Notes under the pieces: generated by a model
The model's input: the letters and a program-made list of their open reading frames with translations, nothing else
What the model was told of the DNA's origin: nothing
Database searches by the model: none
Shown: piece by piece, positions 8,840-18,613 of the stretch
Layout: the number at the start of each line of letters is the position of its first letter
How positions within the stretch are numbered: the first letter of the stretch is position 1
Assembly (NCBI GenBank): GCA_002454425.1
Contig: DKIV01000009.1
Span: 38,426-96,826 of the forward strand
Direction of reading: 5' to 3'
Origin: Sphingobacteriaceae bacterium UBA6709
GTDB taxonomy: Bacteria; Bacteroidota; Bacteroidia; Sphingobacteriales; Sphingobacteriaceae
Length of the DNA: 58,401 bases
Program-made: the position numbers and the translations under genes

Positions 8840-9404
8840 TGGTGATCTTTTTCACCTGCGGGTTATTATCGGTCTTTATATTAGGACGGTGTACCTGATT
8901 GGGAAAAAATAGAAAAAAGGTATTGCTGTCTGCAGCGTATATCTTGCCTGTCGCCTCATAATTGGCCACATCCTTCTGATCGTTGTAGGGCATCGTCACC
9001 TTCGCATCCTGTATGTCAACAAGGCCGATCTTTTCAGTTCCAGTATAATTGTACTGCAGGTCAATCATCTTACGATGCGACTCCCAGCGGGTATCCTTAA
9101 AATCTTTCATCGCTCCAACGGTAACTTTGGCGTAAACATCACTACCCGCCAACTTGTAAGTGCCGGGAGCCACGGTGCTGAAGTCTGTTTCTTTTAGATA
9201 TTTAAAGGCGGCATCCCACCATTCCTTATGCTGGCTGTATTGCTGTTGAAATTGAGCACGGTCGAGGGTATGATGAGGAAATACCTGCATGCCATTATAC
9301 CAGGTACCCTTTTTAAACCATTGGTTGGATTGCTTTTGCACGCTGCAGGATAGGAGAAAAATGCTGGACAACAAGATGAGTGCCGCGGAAAATTTTGCTT
9401 TCAT
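8817..9404 (-). CDS. YhcH/YjgK/YiaL-family lipoprotein
   Basis: From the ATG at 9404 the protein has 195 residues. It starts with a lipoprotein signal ending in the lipobox FLLSC (Cys20), so it should be anchored to a membrane. The mature part resembles the YhcH/YjgK/YiaL (DUF386) cupin-like family linked to sialic acid and other sugar use: ESHRKMIDLQYNYTGTEKIG, then FFPNQVHRPNI near the C-terminus with likely metal-binding His. Family members are usually cytoplasmic, so the lipoprotein signal is the odd point. Start codons further upstream would put a hydrophilic stretch before the signal and are less likely. Confidence 0.75.
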   Translation of the reverse strand: MKAKFSAALILLSSIFLLSCSVQKQSNQWFKKGTWYNGMQVFPHHTLDRAQFQQQYSQHKEWWDAAFKYLKETDFSTVAPGTYKLAGSDVYAKVTVGAMKDFKDTRWESHRKMIDLQYNYTGTEKIGLVDIQDAKVTMPYNDQKDVANYEATGKIYAADSNTFFLFFPNQVHRPNIKTDNNPQVKKITIKIRYTE

Positions 9405-9523
9405 ATAAATGATGAGGCTATGTGAGTTTGTATAGTCTGCAATATTAAGCATTTCAACAATGAATGCCTATAGCACCGGAAGCAGGCTAGATAGATTTAC
9501 AGGCAGTAACGTCCAAAAATCAC

Positions 9524-9531
9524 TATCTTCG
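9524..9531 (+). promoter_or_regulatory. ligA -7 promoter box abutting the start codon
   Basis: TATCTTCG, one mismatch from TAnnTTTG, ends 5 nt before the ligA ATG at 9537. No clear -33 element was seen. Confidence 0.45.
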
Positions 9532-9536
9532 CTTAC

Positions 9537-11552
9537 ATGTCTGAGAATGAAATTAAGCATAAAATAGATCAGCTGGTAGAAGAGCTTAATCAGCATAACT
9601 ATAATTATTACGTATTGGCACGTCCGACGATTTCAGATCAGGACTTTGACTTTAAACTAAAAGAGCTGGCCGATCTGGAGATGCAATATCCGGATCTTCA
9701 ACATCCGGACTCACCCACGTTAACCGTTGGAGGAGAGGTCACCAAAGAATTCCAGACAGTGGTGCATAAATGGCCAATGCTGTCATTGGGAAATACCTAC
9801 AATGAACAAGAACTATTAAACTTCGATGAGCGGGTACGAAAAGCTATAGGTGATCATTTCGAATATGTGTGCGAGCTCAAATTTGACGGCTTATCTATCA
9901 GTCTAAGTTATGAAGAGGGAAAGTTAGTTCGTGCGGTAACGCGTGGCGATGGCACTAAGGGGGATGATGTTACGAGCAATATTAAAACCATTAAGCGCGT
10001 TCCGAAGGTTTTAAAGAAGGGGGACTACCCCGCGACCTTTGAAATCAGAGGCGAGGTGTTTATGCATCGTGCCGCGTTTGAGAAGCTAAATAATGAACGT
10101 ATTGCCAATGACGAGATGCCCTATGCTAATCCACGTAATTTTGCATCAGGCACCGTGAAGCTGCAGGACTCCGCGGAGGTTCGCCGCCGCCCCCTGGATT
10201 GCTTTCTGTACTTTGTATATAGCGATAAAAATCCATACAAGACACATTGGGAGAGCATTCACAAAGCTGAGGAATGGGGTTTTCATGTTTGTGAACACAC
10301 CAGCCTTTGCAAGAACATAGATGAGGTTCTTAAATTTATAAATCATTGGGACAAAGAACGCTTTGGCCTGAGCTATGACATTGACGGCATCGTGATCAAG
10401 GTGAACAGTTTTGAGCAACAGCAGGAACTGGGATTTACTGCCAAATCGCCACGCTGGGCGATCTCTTACAAATTTAAGGCTGAGCGTGTCGAAACCATCC
10501 TGGAGAGTGTGAGTTATCAAGTGGGACGAACCGGAGCGGTTACTCCAGTTGCTAACCTTAAGCCGGTATTGCTTGCGGGCACTACCGTTAAGCGGGCAAC
10601 CTTACACAATGCCAATGAGATTGAGCGTCTGGATTTACATGAAAAAGATTCTGTATTCGTTGAAAAGGGAGGTGAGATTATCCCTAAGATCATTGCGGTA
10701 AACAAAGAATTGCGTCAGGAAGACAGTGCTCCCATCATTTATCCGGCTACCTGTCCGGAATGTGGCAGCAACCTAATCCGGCAGGAAGGAGAAGCCGTGT
10801 TTTACTGCCCCAACGATGAGGGCTGTGCCCCCCAGATTACCGGAAAAATACAACATTTCGTAAGCCGCAAAGCGATGAACATCGACGGTCTCGGAGATGA
10901 GACAATAGAGCTTCTGTATCGGAAAGGCATAATAAGCCATATCAGCGATTTGTACACGCTTCATGAAAAGATGGATCTCCTGAAAAACCTTGAGCGCTTT
11001 GGCGAGAAATCCATAAGCAACATGCTGGAGGGTATCGAGCGATCAAAGCAGATGCCCTTTGAAAAAGTGCTGTTCGGACTCGGCATTCGCTATGTCGGCG
11101 AAACTGTTGCCCGAAAGCTTGCCCAGCATTTCAAAAATATCGATAGCCTTAGAGCGGCAAGTCTTGATGATCTGATAACGGCGGACGAGATTGGCAGCCG
11201 TATTGCTGAGAGCATTATACGATGGTTTAGTGATGATCGGCATGTTGAACAGCTTGAGAAACTCCGCACCGCGGGTTTGCACTTTGAAGTGGAGGAGAAA
11301 ACCCGAATGCTTGACAGCTCGAAACTTTCGGGAAAGACATTCATCATCTCGGGAGTATTTGCCAACTACAGCCGCGAGGAACTTGCCTCGATGATAGAGG
11401 GCAATGGCGGAAAGATCCTGAGTTCTATATCTTCGAAACTCAACTATCTTGTTGCGGGAGAAAACATGGGGCCCTCCAAGCTCCAGAAGGCGGAAAAACT
11501 AAATATTCCCTTGATTTCCGACGAGGAGCTCATAAAAATGATAGAAAGCTGA
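9537..11552 (+). CDS. ligA: NAD-dependent DNA ligase
   Basis: Seals nicks in DNA during replication and repair using NAD. The 671 residues carry all expected parts: a Ia domain with YNYYVLARPTISDQDFD, the adenylated Lys in ELKFDGLSIS near residue 118, an OB fold, a four-Cys zinc site (CPECGSNL ... YCPNDEGC), helix-hairpin-helix repeats around residues 500-580, and a C-terminal BRCT domain starting at LSGKTFIISGVF. The ATG is favoured because the next in-frame starts would cut into the Ia domain. Confidence 0.98.
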   Translation: MSENEIKHKIDQLVEELNQHNYNYYVLARPTISDQDFDFKLKELADLEMQYPDLQHPDSPTLTVGGEVTKEFQTVVHKWPMLSLGNTYNEQELLNFDERVRKAIGDHFEYVCELKFDGLSISLSYEEGKLVRAVTRGDGTKGDDVTSNIKTIKRVPKVLKKGDYPATFEIRGEVFMHRAAFEKLNNERIANDEMPYANPRNFASGTVKLQDSAEVRRRPLDCFLYFVYSDKNPYKTHWESIHKAEEWGFHVCEHTSLCKNIDEVLKFINHWDKERFGLSYDIDGIVIKVNSFEQQQELGFTAKSPRWAISYKFKAERVETILESVSYQVGRTGAVTPVANLKPVLLAGTTVKRATLHNANEIERLDLHEKDSVFVEKGGEIIPKIIAVNKELRQEDSAPIIYPATCPECGSNLIRQEGEAVFYCPNDEGCAPQITGKIQHFVSRKAMNIDGLGDETIELLYRKGIISHISDLYTLHEKMDLLKNLERFGEKSISNMLEGIERSKQMPFEKVLFGLGIRYVGETVARKLAQHFKNIDSLRAASLDDLITADEIGSRIAESIIRWFSDDRHVEQLEKLRTAGLHFEVEEKTRMLDSSKLSGKTFIISGVFANYSREELASMIEGNGGKILSSISSKLNYLVAGENMGPSKLQKAEKLNIPLISDEELIKMIES

Positions 11553-11689
11553 AAATCAATAGTCGACAATTTTGGTAGATTATAACTAATTACATTAAAT
11601 TAGCGATCCCGTAATTCGGACCTCATGCAATACTGAAGGTCAAAGCACGAATAAGGGATGATTACACAAAAATTCACGAATAAAAAATA

Positions 11690-12568
11690 ATGAATAAATT
11701 CTGTGGCACAGGGGTGGCTCTTGTAACTCCCTTTGGTAGCGGGGGCACTGTCGACTACAATGCGCTTGAACGCTTAATTAACTTTCAGATTGACAATGGT
11801 GTTGATTACCTGGTTTCATTGGGAACTACCGGAGAGTCAGCGACTCTGACAAAGGAAGAGAAAAAGCAGATATGGGAGTTTTCAGCATCTGTAGTTTCAA
11901 AACGGGTGCCTCTTGTTGCAGGAATTGGGGGAAACTCTACTTACGAAGTTGTGAAAGCGGTTGAGGGGTTCGACCTGGCCGGCTATGACGCCATCCTCTC
12001 GGTATGCCCTTATTACAATAAACCCAATCAGGAGGGTATTTATCAGCATTACAAAATGGTAGCTGAGGCTTCGGCCCTGCCCCTGATACTTTATAATGTC
12101 CCTGGTCGTACCGGAGTAAATATGACGGCAGAGACTACCTTACGTATCGCTGGAGACTGCAGGAATGTTATTGGCACGAAAGAAGCATCAGGGAACTTTG
12201 ATCAGTTTAACGCGATTCTGAAAGATAAACCGGCAGACTTTCTATTCATTAGCGGCGACGATCCCATCACGCTGCCACTGATAGCAATGGGTGCCGCGGG
12301 CGTTATTTCCGTGGTAGGAAACGCATGTCCCGGGGAATTCTCGACGATGGTAAGGCTCGCCCTGGAAGGAAAATATGAGGAAGCTCGCTCATTACATTAT
12401 CAAATGGTATCGCTCATTAAGTTGCTCTTTGCTGATGGCAGTCCCGCGGGTGTTAAAGCTGCGCTTCACAGCTTAGACTTATGCGCAGAGGAGCTACGCT
12501 TGCCACTGGTTCCGGTAAACGAACACGTTCGGGAGGCCATTCGTGCAGAACTGCTCAAATTACGATAA
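11690..12568 (+). CDS. dapA: 4-hydroxy-tetrahydrodipicolinate synthase
   Basis: Condenses pyruvate with aspartate semialdehyde, the first step toward diaminopimelate and lysine, and so feeds the peptidoglycan pathway encoded further along. The TIM-barrel protein has 292 residues. The Schiff-base Lys164 is in GTKEASGNF, Tyr135 is in ILYNVPGRTG, and the GTTGES loop is at residues 45-50. It stands alone after ligA, with a 137-bp gap. A weak hairpin follows its stop (AGAGGAG 12578-12584 with CTCCTCT 12597-12603). Confidence 0.97.
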   Translation: MNKFCGTGVALVTPFGSGGTVDYNALERLINFQIDNGVDYLVSLGTTGESATLTKEEKKQIWEFSASVVSKRVPLVAGIGGNSTYEVVKAVEGFDLAGYDAILSVCPYYNKPNQEGIYQHYKMVAEASALPLILYNVPGRTGVNMTAETTLRIAGDCRNVIGTKEASGNFDQFNAILKDKPADFLFISGDDPITLPLIAMGAAGVISVVGNACPGEFSTMVRLALEGKYEEARSLHYQMVSLIKLLFADGSPAGVKAALHSLDLCAEELRLPLVPVNEHVREAIRAELLKLR

Positions 12569-12615
12569 CTCATTCGGAGAGGAGGCCGTGCTTTCTCTCC
12601 TCTTACATCCCAGCA

Positions 12616-13668
12616 TCAGGCAAGGGGATGTTTATCATGATTAAGATCCCGTGAGTAAGAGGGAGCGACAATTGAGTAATCAGAATACTTAAATATTTCA
12701 AGAAAACGTCTGGCAATAGCAGTGCTTGATCTGGACAACAGATAATGCCGCAATTCATCAGAGAAGCTGAGGTCACAGTCATTGTCTACGAGCGTTTTTG
12801 CCAGAATATTTTTTAACGAGGGAAGATTGTTATTTCTGAAATACTCCGTGATATTATTAAGCGCGGAACCATTTATTTCATTATCTGGTTTGATGAGTCG
12901 ACAGCCACAAGCCGCAGCTTCCAGGTCCATAACGTCTAAATGCGATTGCGGTGCAGTTGTAAATACCTGATACTTATAAGCACTGAGGAGACGGGGTAGT
13001 TTACCATTGCTTAGCTCCCGCCAGAATGTAACCTTCATTCCAAGCCCATAGCGCTTCACTAGACCTTGCAGACGATCTATTTCAGCGCCATCCCCTACAA
13101 TGCCTGCTGTGAAAGGAAAATCCAGTTCAGCGCATGCTCTTATAAACATTTCATTTCCGCTTGCAGACGCCGCGTTAGCCCTGAATATAAAATTCCCGGA
13201 ACGCCGCACATCTTTGTGCCATTTAAAAGCCTGTTCATCATAGCATGTATCGACAATGGCAACATTTGATTTTACACGGGCCGCGGTGCGTGCATCGGAA
13301 ACGATATTCTTCGTGGCCAATCGGCTGAGCGATAAACGGAGTCTTGCTGACAGGCTATCTGAAGCTGATCTAAGGGAGTCATGAGAGATGATCCACTTTT
13401 TCCTGCAATCGACTAATTGCAAGCAAAGGGAGGCAAAAGTCGTATCGGTAGTGAATAGAATATCGCACCAGCGATAAAGGAGGTTCAGTTTAAGAATGGA
13501 CGGAGAATAGATAAGTTCGGCACCCTGAACTGAAGTTAGGTTCTTCTTGTAAGTTACGACTCTAACGCCATGCCCACTTCCCAGGAATTGACGTATGAGA
13601 AGGCTCGCCTGCGAGATGTGGGGCTCTCCGGAAGAGCAGGAAGCAGAATGCAGAATAAGAATATTCAT
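12616..13668 (-). CDS. glycosyltransferase-like protein (GT4/GT-B type)
   Basis: A 350-residue protein with the outline of a GT-B glycosyltransferase. The N-terminal half begins MNILILHSASCSSGEPH. A sugar-nucleotide-binding half includes GIVGDGAEIDRLQGLVKRYG near residue 190, MKVTFWRELSNGKLPRLLSA, and an E-rich motif, DVMDLEAAACGCRLIKP. This order resembles family GT4. The substrate is unknown. No polysaccharide operon surrounds it; dapA converges on it. Upstream, 13669-13930 shows no recognisable feature. Confidence 0.65.
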   Translation of the reverse strand: MNILILHSASCSSGEPHISQASLLIRQFLGSGHGVRVVTYKKNLTSVQGAELIYSPSILKLNLLYRWCDILFTTDTTFASLCLQLVDCRKKWIISHDSLRSASDSLSARLRLSLSRLATKNIVSDARTAARVKSNVAIVDTCYDEQAFKWHKDVRRSGNFIFRANAASASGNEMFIRACAELDFPFTAGIVGDGAEIDRLQGLVKRYGLGMKVTFWRELSNGKLPRLLSAYKYQVFTTAPQSHLDVMDLEAAACGCRLIKPDNEINGSALNNITEYFRNNNLPSLKNILAKTLVDNDCDLSFSDELRHYLLSRSSTAIARRFLEIFKYSDYSIVAPSYSRDLNHDKHPLA

Positions 13669-13930
13669 GAGCGTAGCGATTAGTTTTCACGAAATAGAAT
13701 TATGGTATAGTTTACGTGCGACTAATGGATAATTTCGTCGTAATACAAGTGAAGTTACGCATATTTCATAATAATACTACTGAGTAACAAGGAATTGTTA
13801 TGCCCTTGCACATAACAAGCACAGTTTAACACAGAGGATATTCACAATTCCGTGTACACTATTTTTCTCACTCTCATAACGATTGAGGGGCTTTGTTCTC
13901 CATTATAGATCAGCAGAAAAACGTTATAAA

Positions 13931-14050
13931 ATGGCTCTGGGGGATGCACGTACCCACACGAGTCCGTAAGGAAAATTTTAAAGAGAAAGAAGTTCGGTAA
14001 GGCTACGCGCATCGATGATGATACAGGACGACCATCTAAAAAAGAGAAAT
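13931..14050 (+). pseudogene. possible frameshifted 30S ribosomal protein THX-like gene
   Basis: The ATG at 13931 opens MALGDARTHTSP before a stop. The GDaRT block resembles the N-terminus of small ribosomal THX proteins (MGxGDxRTxxGK). In another frame the same stretch continues RKILKRKKFGKATR, then GRPSKKEK and a stop at 14048-14050, a basic tail like that of THX. One continuous frame is not present, so this is either a decayed gene, a base error, or chance. Similarity was judged from memory of the family. Confidence 0.25.
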
Positions 14051-14071
14051 GAACTTTAAATAAGGCTAAAA

Positions 14072-14097
14072 AAAAGCCACCTGCGAGAGATGGCTTT
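14072..14097 (-). terminator. terminator of the oxoamine synthase gene
   Basis: AAAAGCCA at 14072-14079 pairs with TGGCTTT at 14091-14097. On the minus strand the stem is followed by a run of T; the plus side has a weaker T stretch, so it may act in both directions. Confidence 0.7.
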
Positions 14098-14116
14098 CTT
14101 TTATATTAACAAATAC

Positions 14117-15358
14117 CTAACCGGCAGGTACTGTCTGCTCTTTATAGTAACCGGTTTTGAGCTTCTCTCCCACTTCTGAAAAAGCGTCGAGGGTTCTCTG
14201 CACATCCTCCAGCGTATGTGTCGCTGTTGGAATAATACGAAGTTCCATAAGTCCCTTTGGAATTACAGGATATACCACGATAGAACAAAAGATTCCATAG
14301 TTCTCGCGTAAGTCCATGGTAATGGCAGTAGCTTCGTTAAGCTCTCCTTTAAGGAAGACAGGTGTAACCATTGTATTCGTTACGCCCAGATCAAATCCGC
14401 GCTCACGCAACCCCTTCTGAAGGGTTGTAGCAATGGTCCAAAGCTTTTCGCGTAACTCGGGGCGGCCTTTAAGCAATTCCAAGCGTTTCCTGAGGCCAAT
14501 CACCATTGGCATAGGCAAAGCCTTGGCAAAGGTTTGAGAGCGCATGTTATAACGAAGGTAATTAACGATTTCTTCATTGGAAGCGACAAATGCTCCGATA
14601 CCTGCCATTGATTTAGCAAACGTACCGAAATACACGTCAATACCCTCAATACAATCCTGCTCCTCATGTGTACCAGCCCCTGTAGGACCCATAGTACCAA
14701 AGCCGTGAGCATCGTCAATAAGCAGACGGAAATTGAACTCCTTCTTAAGGTCAACAATTTCCTTCAACTTACCCTGAGCACCAGACATACCAAACACCCC
14801 TTCAGTAATAAGAAGGATACCTCCGCCAGTTTGCTCAGCTAAACGGGAAGCGCGCTCAAGCTGCTTTCTGCAACTATCAATATCATTATGCTGATAAACA
14901 AAGCGCTTACCCATGTGCAAGCGCACACCGTCGATAATGCAGGCATGGGATTCCGCATCGTAAACAATAACGTCATTACGATCTACAAGAGCATCGATGA
15001 TAGATACCATCCCCTGATACCCATAGTTTAATAAGAAGGCATCCTGCTTACCTACAAACGTTGCAAGATCTTTTTCCAGCGCTTCGTGATGGTTCGAGTT
15101 TCCAGACATCATTCTGGCTCCCATAGGGTAAGCCATTCCAAATTCCTCTGCCGCCTTTGCGTCAGCCTCCCGAACTTCAGGATGGTTAGCAAGGCCCAGA
15201 TAATTATTAAGGCTCCATACAAGATGTTCTTTACCCCGAAACTTCATGTGAGGTCCTATTTCGCCTTCCAACTTAGGAAATGCAAAATAGCCATGCGCCA
15301 TTTTCTGATGCTGGCCAATAGGACCCATGAACTTGTGAATCTTATCAAATAAATCCAA
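14117..15358 (-). CDS. PLP-dependent alpha-oxoamine synthase family enzyme
   Basis: Fold-type I PLP enzyme of the alpha-oxoamine synthase family, which joins an amino acid to an acyl-CoA with loss of CO2 (8-amino-7-oxononanoate synthase, serine palmitoyltransferase, 2-amino-3-ketobutyrate ligase). The 413 residues include SHACIIDG at 137-144 with the stacking His, DDAHGFG at 215-221, and the PLP Lys249 in GTFAKSMAG. Bacteroidota make sphingolipids, so a serine palmitoyltransferase-like role is possible. No biotin or other sphingolipid gene is adjacent, so the substrate is undecided. It lies beyond the ftsZ terminator and has its own promoter. Confidence 0.8.
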   Translation of the reverse strand: MDLFDKIHKFMGPIGQHQKMAHGYFAFPKLEGEIGPHMKFRGKEHLVWSLNNYLGLANHPEVREADAKAAEEFGMAYPMGARMMSGNSNHHEALEKDLATFVGKQDAFLLNYGYQGMVSIIDALVDRNDVIVYDAESHACIIDGVRLHMGKRFVYQHNDIDSCRKQLERASRLAEQTGGGILLITEGVFGMSGAQGKLKEIVDLKKEFNFRLLIDDAHGFGTMGPTGAGTHEEQDCIEGIDVYFGTFAKSMAGIGAFVASNEEIVNYLRYNMRSQTFAKALPMPMVIGLRKRLELLKGRPELREKLWTIATTLQKGLRERGFDLGVTNTMVTPVFLKGELNEATAITMDLRENYGIFCSIVVYPVIPKGLMELRIIPTATHTLEDVQRTLDAFSEVGEKLKTGYYKEQTVPAG

Positions 15359-15392
15359 TTGTATTATATTTAAGTTATTACCAAAGAATGTG

Positions 15393-15400
15393 CAAAGTTA
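15393..15400 (-). promoter_or_regulatory. -7 promoter box of the oxoamine synthase gene
   Basis: TAACTTTG on the minus strand matches TAnnTTTG and lies about 35 nt upstream of the ATG at 15358. Confidence 0.45.
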
Positions 15401-15477
15401 ACAATTTTATAATTGTTACCCTAAGCAATGTCATGAGATCTGCGGGAGAGAACCTCCATTAGTCCCATATATAACAG

Positions 15478-15506
15478 AAAAGCCTCTACCAGAAGTAAAG
15501 GCTTTT
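15478..15506 (-). terminator. terminator closing the dcw cluster after ftsZ
   Basis: AAAAGCCT (15478-15485) pairs with AGGCTTTT (15499-15506), with an inner TAC/GTA. It stands 9 bp past the ftsZ stop, and the minus strand runs into TTTTCT. Confidence 0.75.
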
Positions 15507-15515
15507 CCATTTTTA

Positions 15516-17129
15516 TCAATCTACATTATCATGTAGAAAAGAGTTATTAGGTCTTATCTCTGTATTTCCGTCTTCATTAGACAGGGTGAATCTGGAGACT
15601 GAAGATTCCGAAGAGTGTGGCATCTGCTGCAATGACATCTGCTTTCTCTTATATGCAGGTTCATTCTCAAGCTCCTGAACGCCATTGGCGGACTTCAATT
15701 TCATGCTCAGATCTTTCAACCGGAGAATGCGTTCTCTTGATTTACGAAGCTGTTCCTGGATAGACTCCTCTGTTTTATGCTCATCGGGGTTATACGCCTG
15801 CGGTGCCTGTGGCTCCTCCGGTGTTGTATTTACCGCTGAAGCTCCGAACTGGAAATCTGAATCCGCGATTTTCACATCAAAGCCCATGGAGGGCTCAACC
15901 TTTGGGGTTTCATCTTCATGCAAGGTATGACGAATAATCTCCGGCTCAGAAGCCTTATATTCCTCAGCTAAACGCACTGATCCACCAGCAAATAGATCTG
16001 CCTGCATTTGAGGCACAAAGCCACCATTACCGTTGTTATCTGGAGCAATTGGTTCCTGAGTAGACTTTACATCCGCATCCATGAAGCTATTTATCGGCTT
16101 TACCATCGGCGCATTTTCCGGAGTCAGAACGGAAACGCGTTTAATATTGGCTTTCTCGATCTCACGCTCTTCACGAGTTTGAAATCCTGTCGCAATAATA
16201 GTTACTGATAACTTCTCTCCAAGGCTCTCATCAACAGAGTTACCCCAGATAAGATCTGCTGCCAGTCCTGCCTTATCCTGAATGTAATCGGTAATGATAC
16301 CAACTTCATCCATAGACACTTCTGTTTCGCCAGAACTAATATTAAGGAGAATATAGCGTGCACCTTCAATTTCATTGTCCTTAAGAAGTGGTGATGCGAG
16401 AGCACCTTCCACCGCTCTTAAGGCGCGACTTTCGCCTTCAGCAGAAGAACTTCCCATGATTGCTACACCGCTATTGTTCATAACAGTATGCACATCGTTA
16501 AAGTCGACATTTATACCACCCGCAGTAGTGATGATCTCAGCGATACCCTTAGCGGCAGTAGTCAAGATATTATCTGCCTGAGCAAATGCGGCACTAAGAG
16601 TCAGATTGCCGAATATCTCCCGTAAACGGTCATTCGAGATAACGAGATACGAGTCAACAAACTTCTTAAGTTCCTCAAGTCCTTCTTCCGCCTGCATCTT
16701 CCTCCTTTTACCTTCAAAGGTAAATGGAGTAGTGACGATACCTACGGTAAGGATATTCATTTCCTTGGCAGCTTTAGCAATAATGGGACTAGCTCCGGTA
16801 CCTGTGCCACCACCCATACCGGCAGTGATAAACAGCATCCTGGTATTCTGACCCAACATAGCCTTCACATCATCTATATTTTCTATTGCAGAATTCTTTC
16901 CAACTTCCGGAATTGATCCAGCTCCCATACCTTCGGTGAGACTTACACCCAGACGTACTTTCTGAGGTATAGGACTCAGCTCCAAAGCCTGCGAGTCGGT
17001 ATTACATATAATGAAATCAACCCCCGTAATTCCTTGCCTGTACATATGGTTAACGGCATTGCCACCGCCACCTCCAACACCGATTACTTTGATAATCGAC
17101 GAATTTTCTTTTACATTTTCAAACTGCAT
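15516..17129 (-). CDS. ftsZ: cell division GTPase FtsZ
   Basis: Tubulin-like GTPase that forms the Z ring. From the ATG at 17129 it has 537 residues; an ATG five codons upstream is less likely because relatives begin MQFE. The glycine-rich VIGVGGGGGNAVNHM is at residues 15-29 and the GTP signature GGGTGTG at 106-112. After residue 320 comes a long, low-complexity, acidic linker, making the protein much longer than the roughly 380 residues of E. coli FtsZ, as is common in Bacteroidota. Last gene of the division and murein cluster, 131 bp after ftsA. Confidence 0.98.
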   Translation of the reverse strand: MQFENVKENSSIIKVIGVGGGGGNAVNHMYRQGITGVDFIICNTDSQALELSPIPQKVRLGVSLTEGMGAGSIPEVGKNSAIENIDDVKAMLGQNTRMLFITAGMGGGTGTGASPIIAKAAKEMNILTVGIVTTPFTFEGKRRKMQAEEGLEELKKFVDSYLVISNDRLREIFGNLTLSAAFAQADNILTTAAKGIAEIITTAGGINVDFNDVHTVMNNSGVAIMGSSSAEGESRALRAVEGALASPLLKDNEIEGARYILLNISSGETEVSMDEVGIITDYIQDKAGLAADLIWGNSVDESLGEKLSVTIIATGFQTREEREIEKANIKRVSVLTPENAPMVKPINSFMDADVKSTQEPIAPDNNGNGGFVPQMQADLFAGGSVRLAEEYKASEPEIIRHTLHEDETPKVEPSMGFDVKIADSDFQFGASAVNTTPEEPQAPQAYNPDEHKTEESIQEQLRKSRERILRLKDLSMKLKSANGVQELENEPAYKRKQMSLQQMPHSSESSVSRFTLSNEDGNTEIRPNNSFLHDNVD

Positions 17130-17260
17130 ATCACTATCAATCAAACAGGTAGATTATGATTCCGAACACTTTTTTAGCCGCGTAATATTAATTAATTTCT
17201 AACATAAGTTTTCCACAATTGTTAGATGTGTGGAAAACTTCTCTGTTGTTGAAAAAGCCC

Positions 17261-18601
17261 TTACAAATAGTCCTCGTTTTTTATGTCGTCTTTAATGAAG
17301 CTTGTACCTTTTTCAACCAAAAGATCAAATAAGCCACGGCTCTTTTTCTTAGCTTTTGGAGTTTCAACTACGACACCCGGTTCCTGTAGTAATTCAGCCA
17401 TCTCTTCTTCTTTCTCAATACCTTTTATCAACAGACCGATACCGGTTGCATATAGCGGACTTTTTAGCTCATCGTAACCAGCTTTGGGCAATACTTCGTT
17501 CTTGGCAAGATGTTCATTAGGATAACCAATGCGACAATCAAGTCCTGTTACATATTCCACTAGCTGTGAAAGGTGTTTTAACTGAGCGCCGCCGCCTGTA
17601 ATGACAATGCCGGCAATAAGCTTTTTCTCATATCCTGAAGACTTGATCTCGTAATATACGTGTTCAATAATCTCCTCCATTCTTGCCTGAATGACGTAAG
17701 CAAGATTCTTAACAGATATCTCTTTAGGCTCGCGTCCGCGCAATCCTGGAACACAAATGATCTCATTCTCGCGATTTTCGTCAGCCAACGCTGATCCAAA
17801 ACGCACCTTCAAGAGCTCGGCCTGATTCCTCATCACCGAACACCCCTCACGAATATCCTCTGTAACGCTGTTTCCGCCGAACGGAATTACAGCTGTATGC
17901 CTGATAATGCCTTCATGGAAGATCGCTACATCTGTGGTACCACCACCAATATCGACAAGAACCACACCGGCTTCTTTTTCTTCTTCGCTAAGCACAGCTT
18001 CTGATGACGCTAAAGGCTCGAGCACCAGTTGTTGTGTCTCGAGGTTCGCGTTCCGCACACACTTCATGATATTCTTCACCGCATTTACATGTCCGGAAAT
18101 AATATGAAAGTTTGCCTCTAAACGCACGCCCGCCATACCTATAGGATCTTTAATTCCCGGCTCGTTGTCTACCGTGAATTCTTGTGGTAACACATGAATA
18201 ATCTCCTCTCCCGGCGGCATCACCAGCTTAAACATATCTTCAATAAGCTTGTCAAGATCCCTACGCTGAATCTCATTCTGCAAATCTTTACGGGTAAGGA
18301 TTCCACGATGCTGAAGACTCTTGATGTGCTGACCGGCAATACCCACATTGACAACTTTGATATCAACGTTTGACTGCCCCGCAGCGTCTTCCACAGCCTG
18401 AAGAATTCCCTGCACTGTCTTCTGAATATTGGAAACCACCCCACGGGTTACCCCTGCCGACTCTGCTTTCCCTACACCGAGAATTTCTATCTTACGGTGA
18501 TTGGCCTTACGACCGACGATCACGCAAATTTTTGTTGTACCGATGTCCAGACCTACAACGATAGGTGAAGACTTTGATGATGTAGAAGTACCTTTTTCCA
18601 T
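17261..18601 (-). CDS. ftsA: cell division protein FtsA
   Basis: Actin-like ATPase that ties FtsZ to the inner membrane. The 446 residues open with VVGLDIGTTKICVIVG (phosphate 1), continue with an SHS2-type 1C insertion, the phosphate-2 stretch VLVDIGGGTTDVAIF near residue 220, and an adenosine motif GIVITGGGAQL. The end (KSRGLFDLLVEKGTSFI) can form the membrane-targeting amphipathic helix. It follows ftsQ by 12 bp. Confidence 0.97.
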   Translation of the reverse strand: MEKGTSTSSKSSPIVVGLDIGTTKICVIVGRKANHRKIEILGVGKAESAGVTRGVVSNIQKTVQGILQAVEDAAGQSNVDIKVVNVGIAGQHIKSLQHRGILTRKDLQNEIQRRDLDKLIEDMFKLVMPPGEEIIHVLPQEFTVDNEPGIKDPIGMAGVRLEANFHIISGHVNAVKNIMKCVRNANLETQQLVLEPLASSEAVLSEEEKEAGVVLVDIGGGTTDVAIFHEGIIRHTAVIPFGGNSVTEDIREGCSVMRNQAELLKVRFGSALADENRENEIICVPGLRGREPKEISVKNLAYVIQARMEEIIEHVYYEIKSSGYEKKLIAGIVITGGGAQLKHLSQLVEYVTGLDCRIGYPNEHLAKNEVLPKAGYDELKSPLYATGIGLLIKGIEKEEEMAELLQEPGVVVETPKAKKKSRGLFDLLVEKGTSFIKDDIKNEDYL

Positions 18602-18613
18602 AATCTTAAGGCT

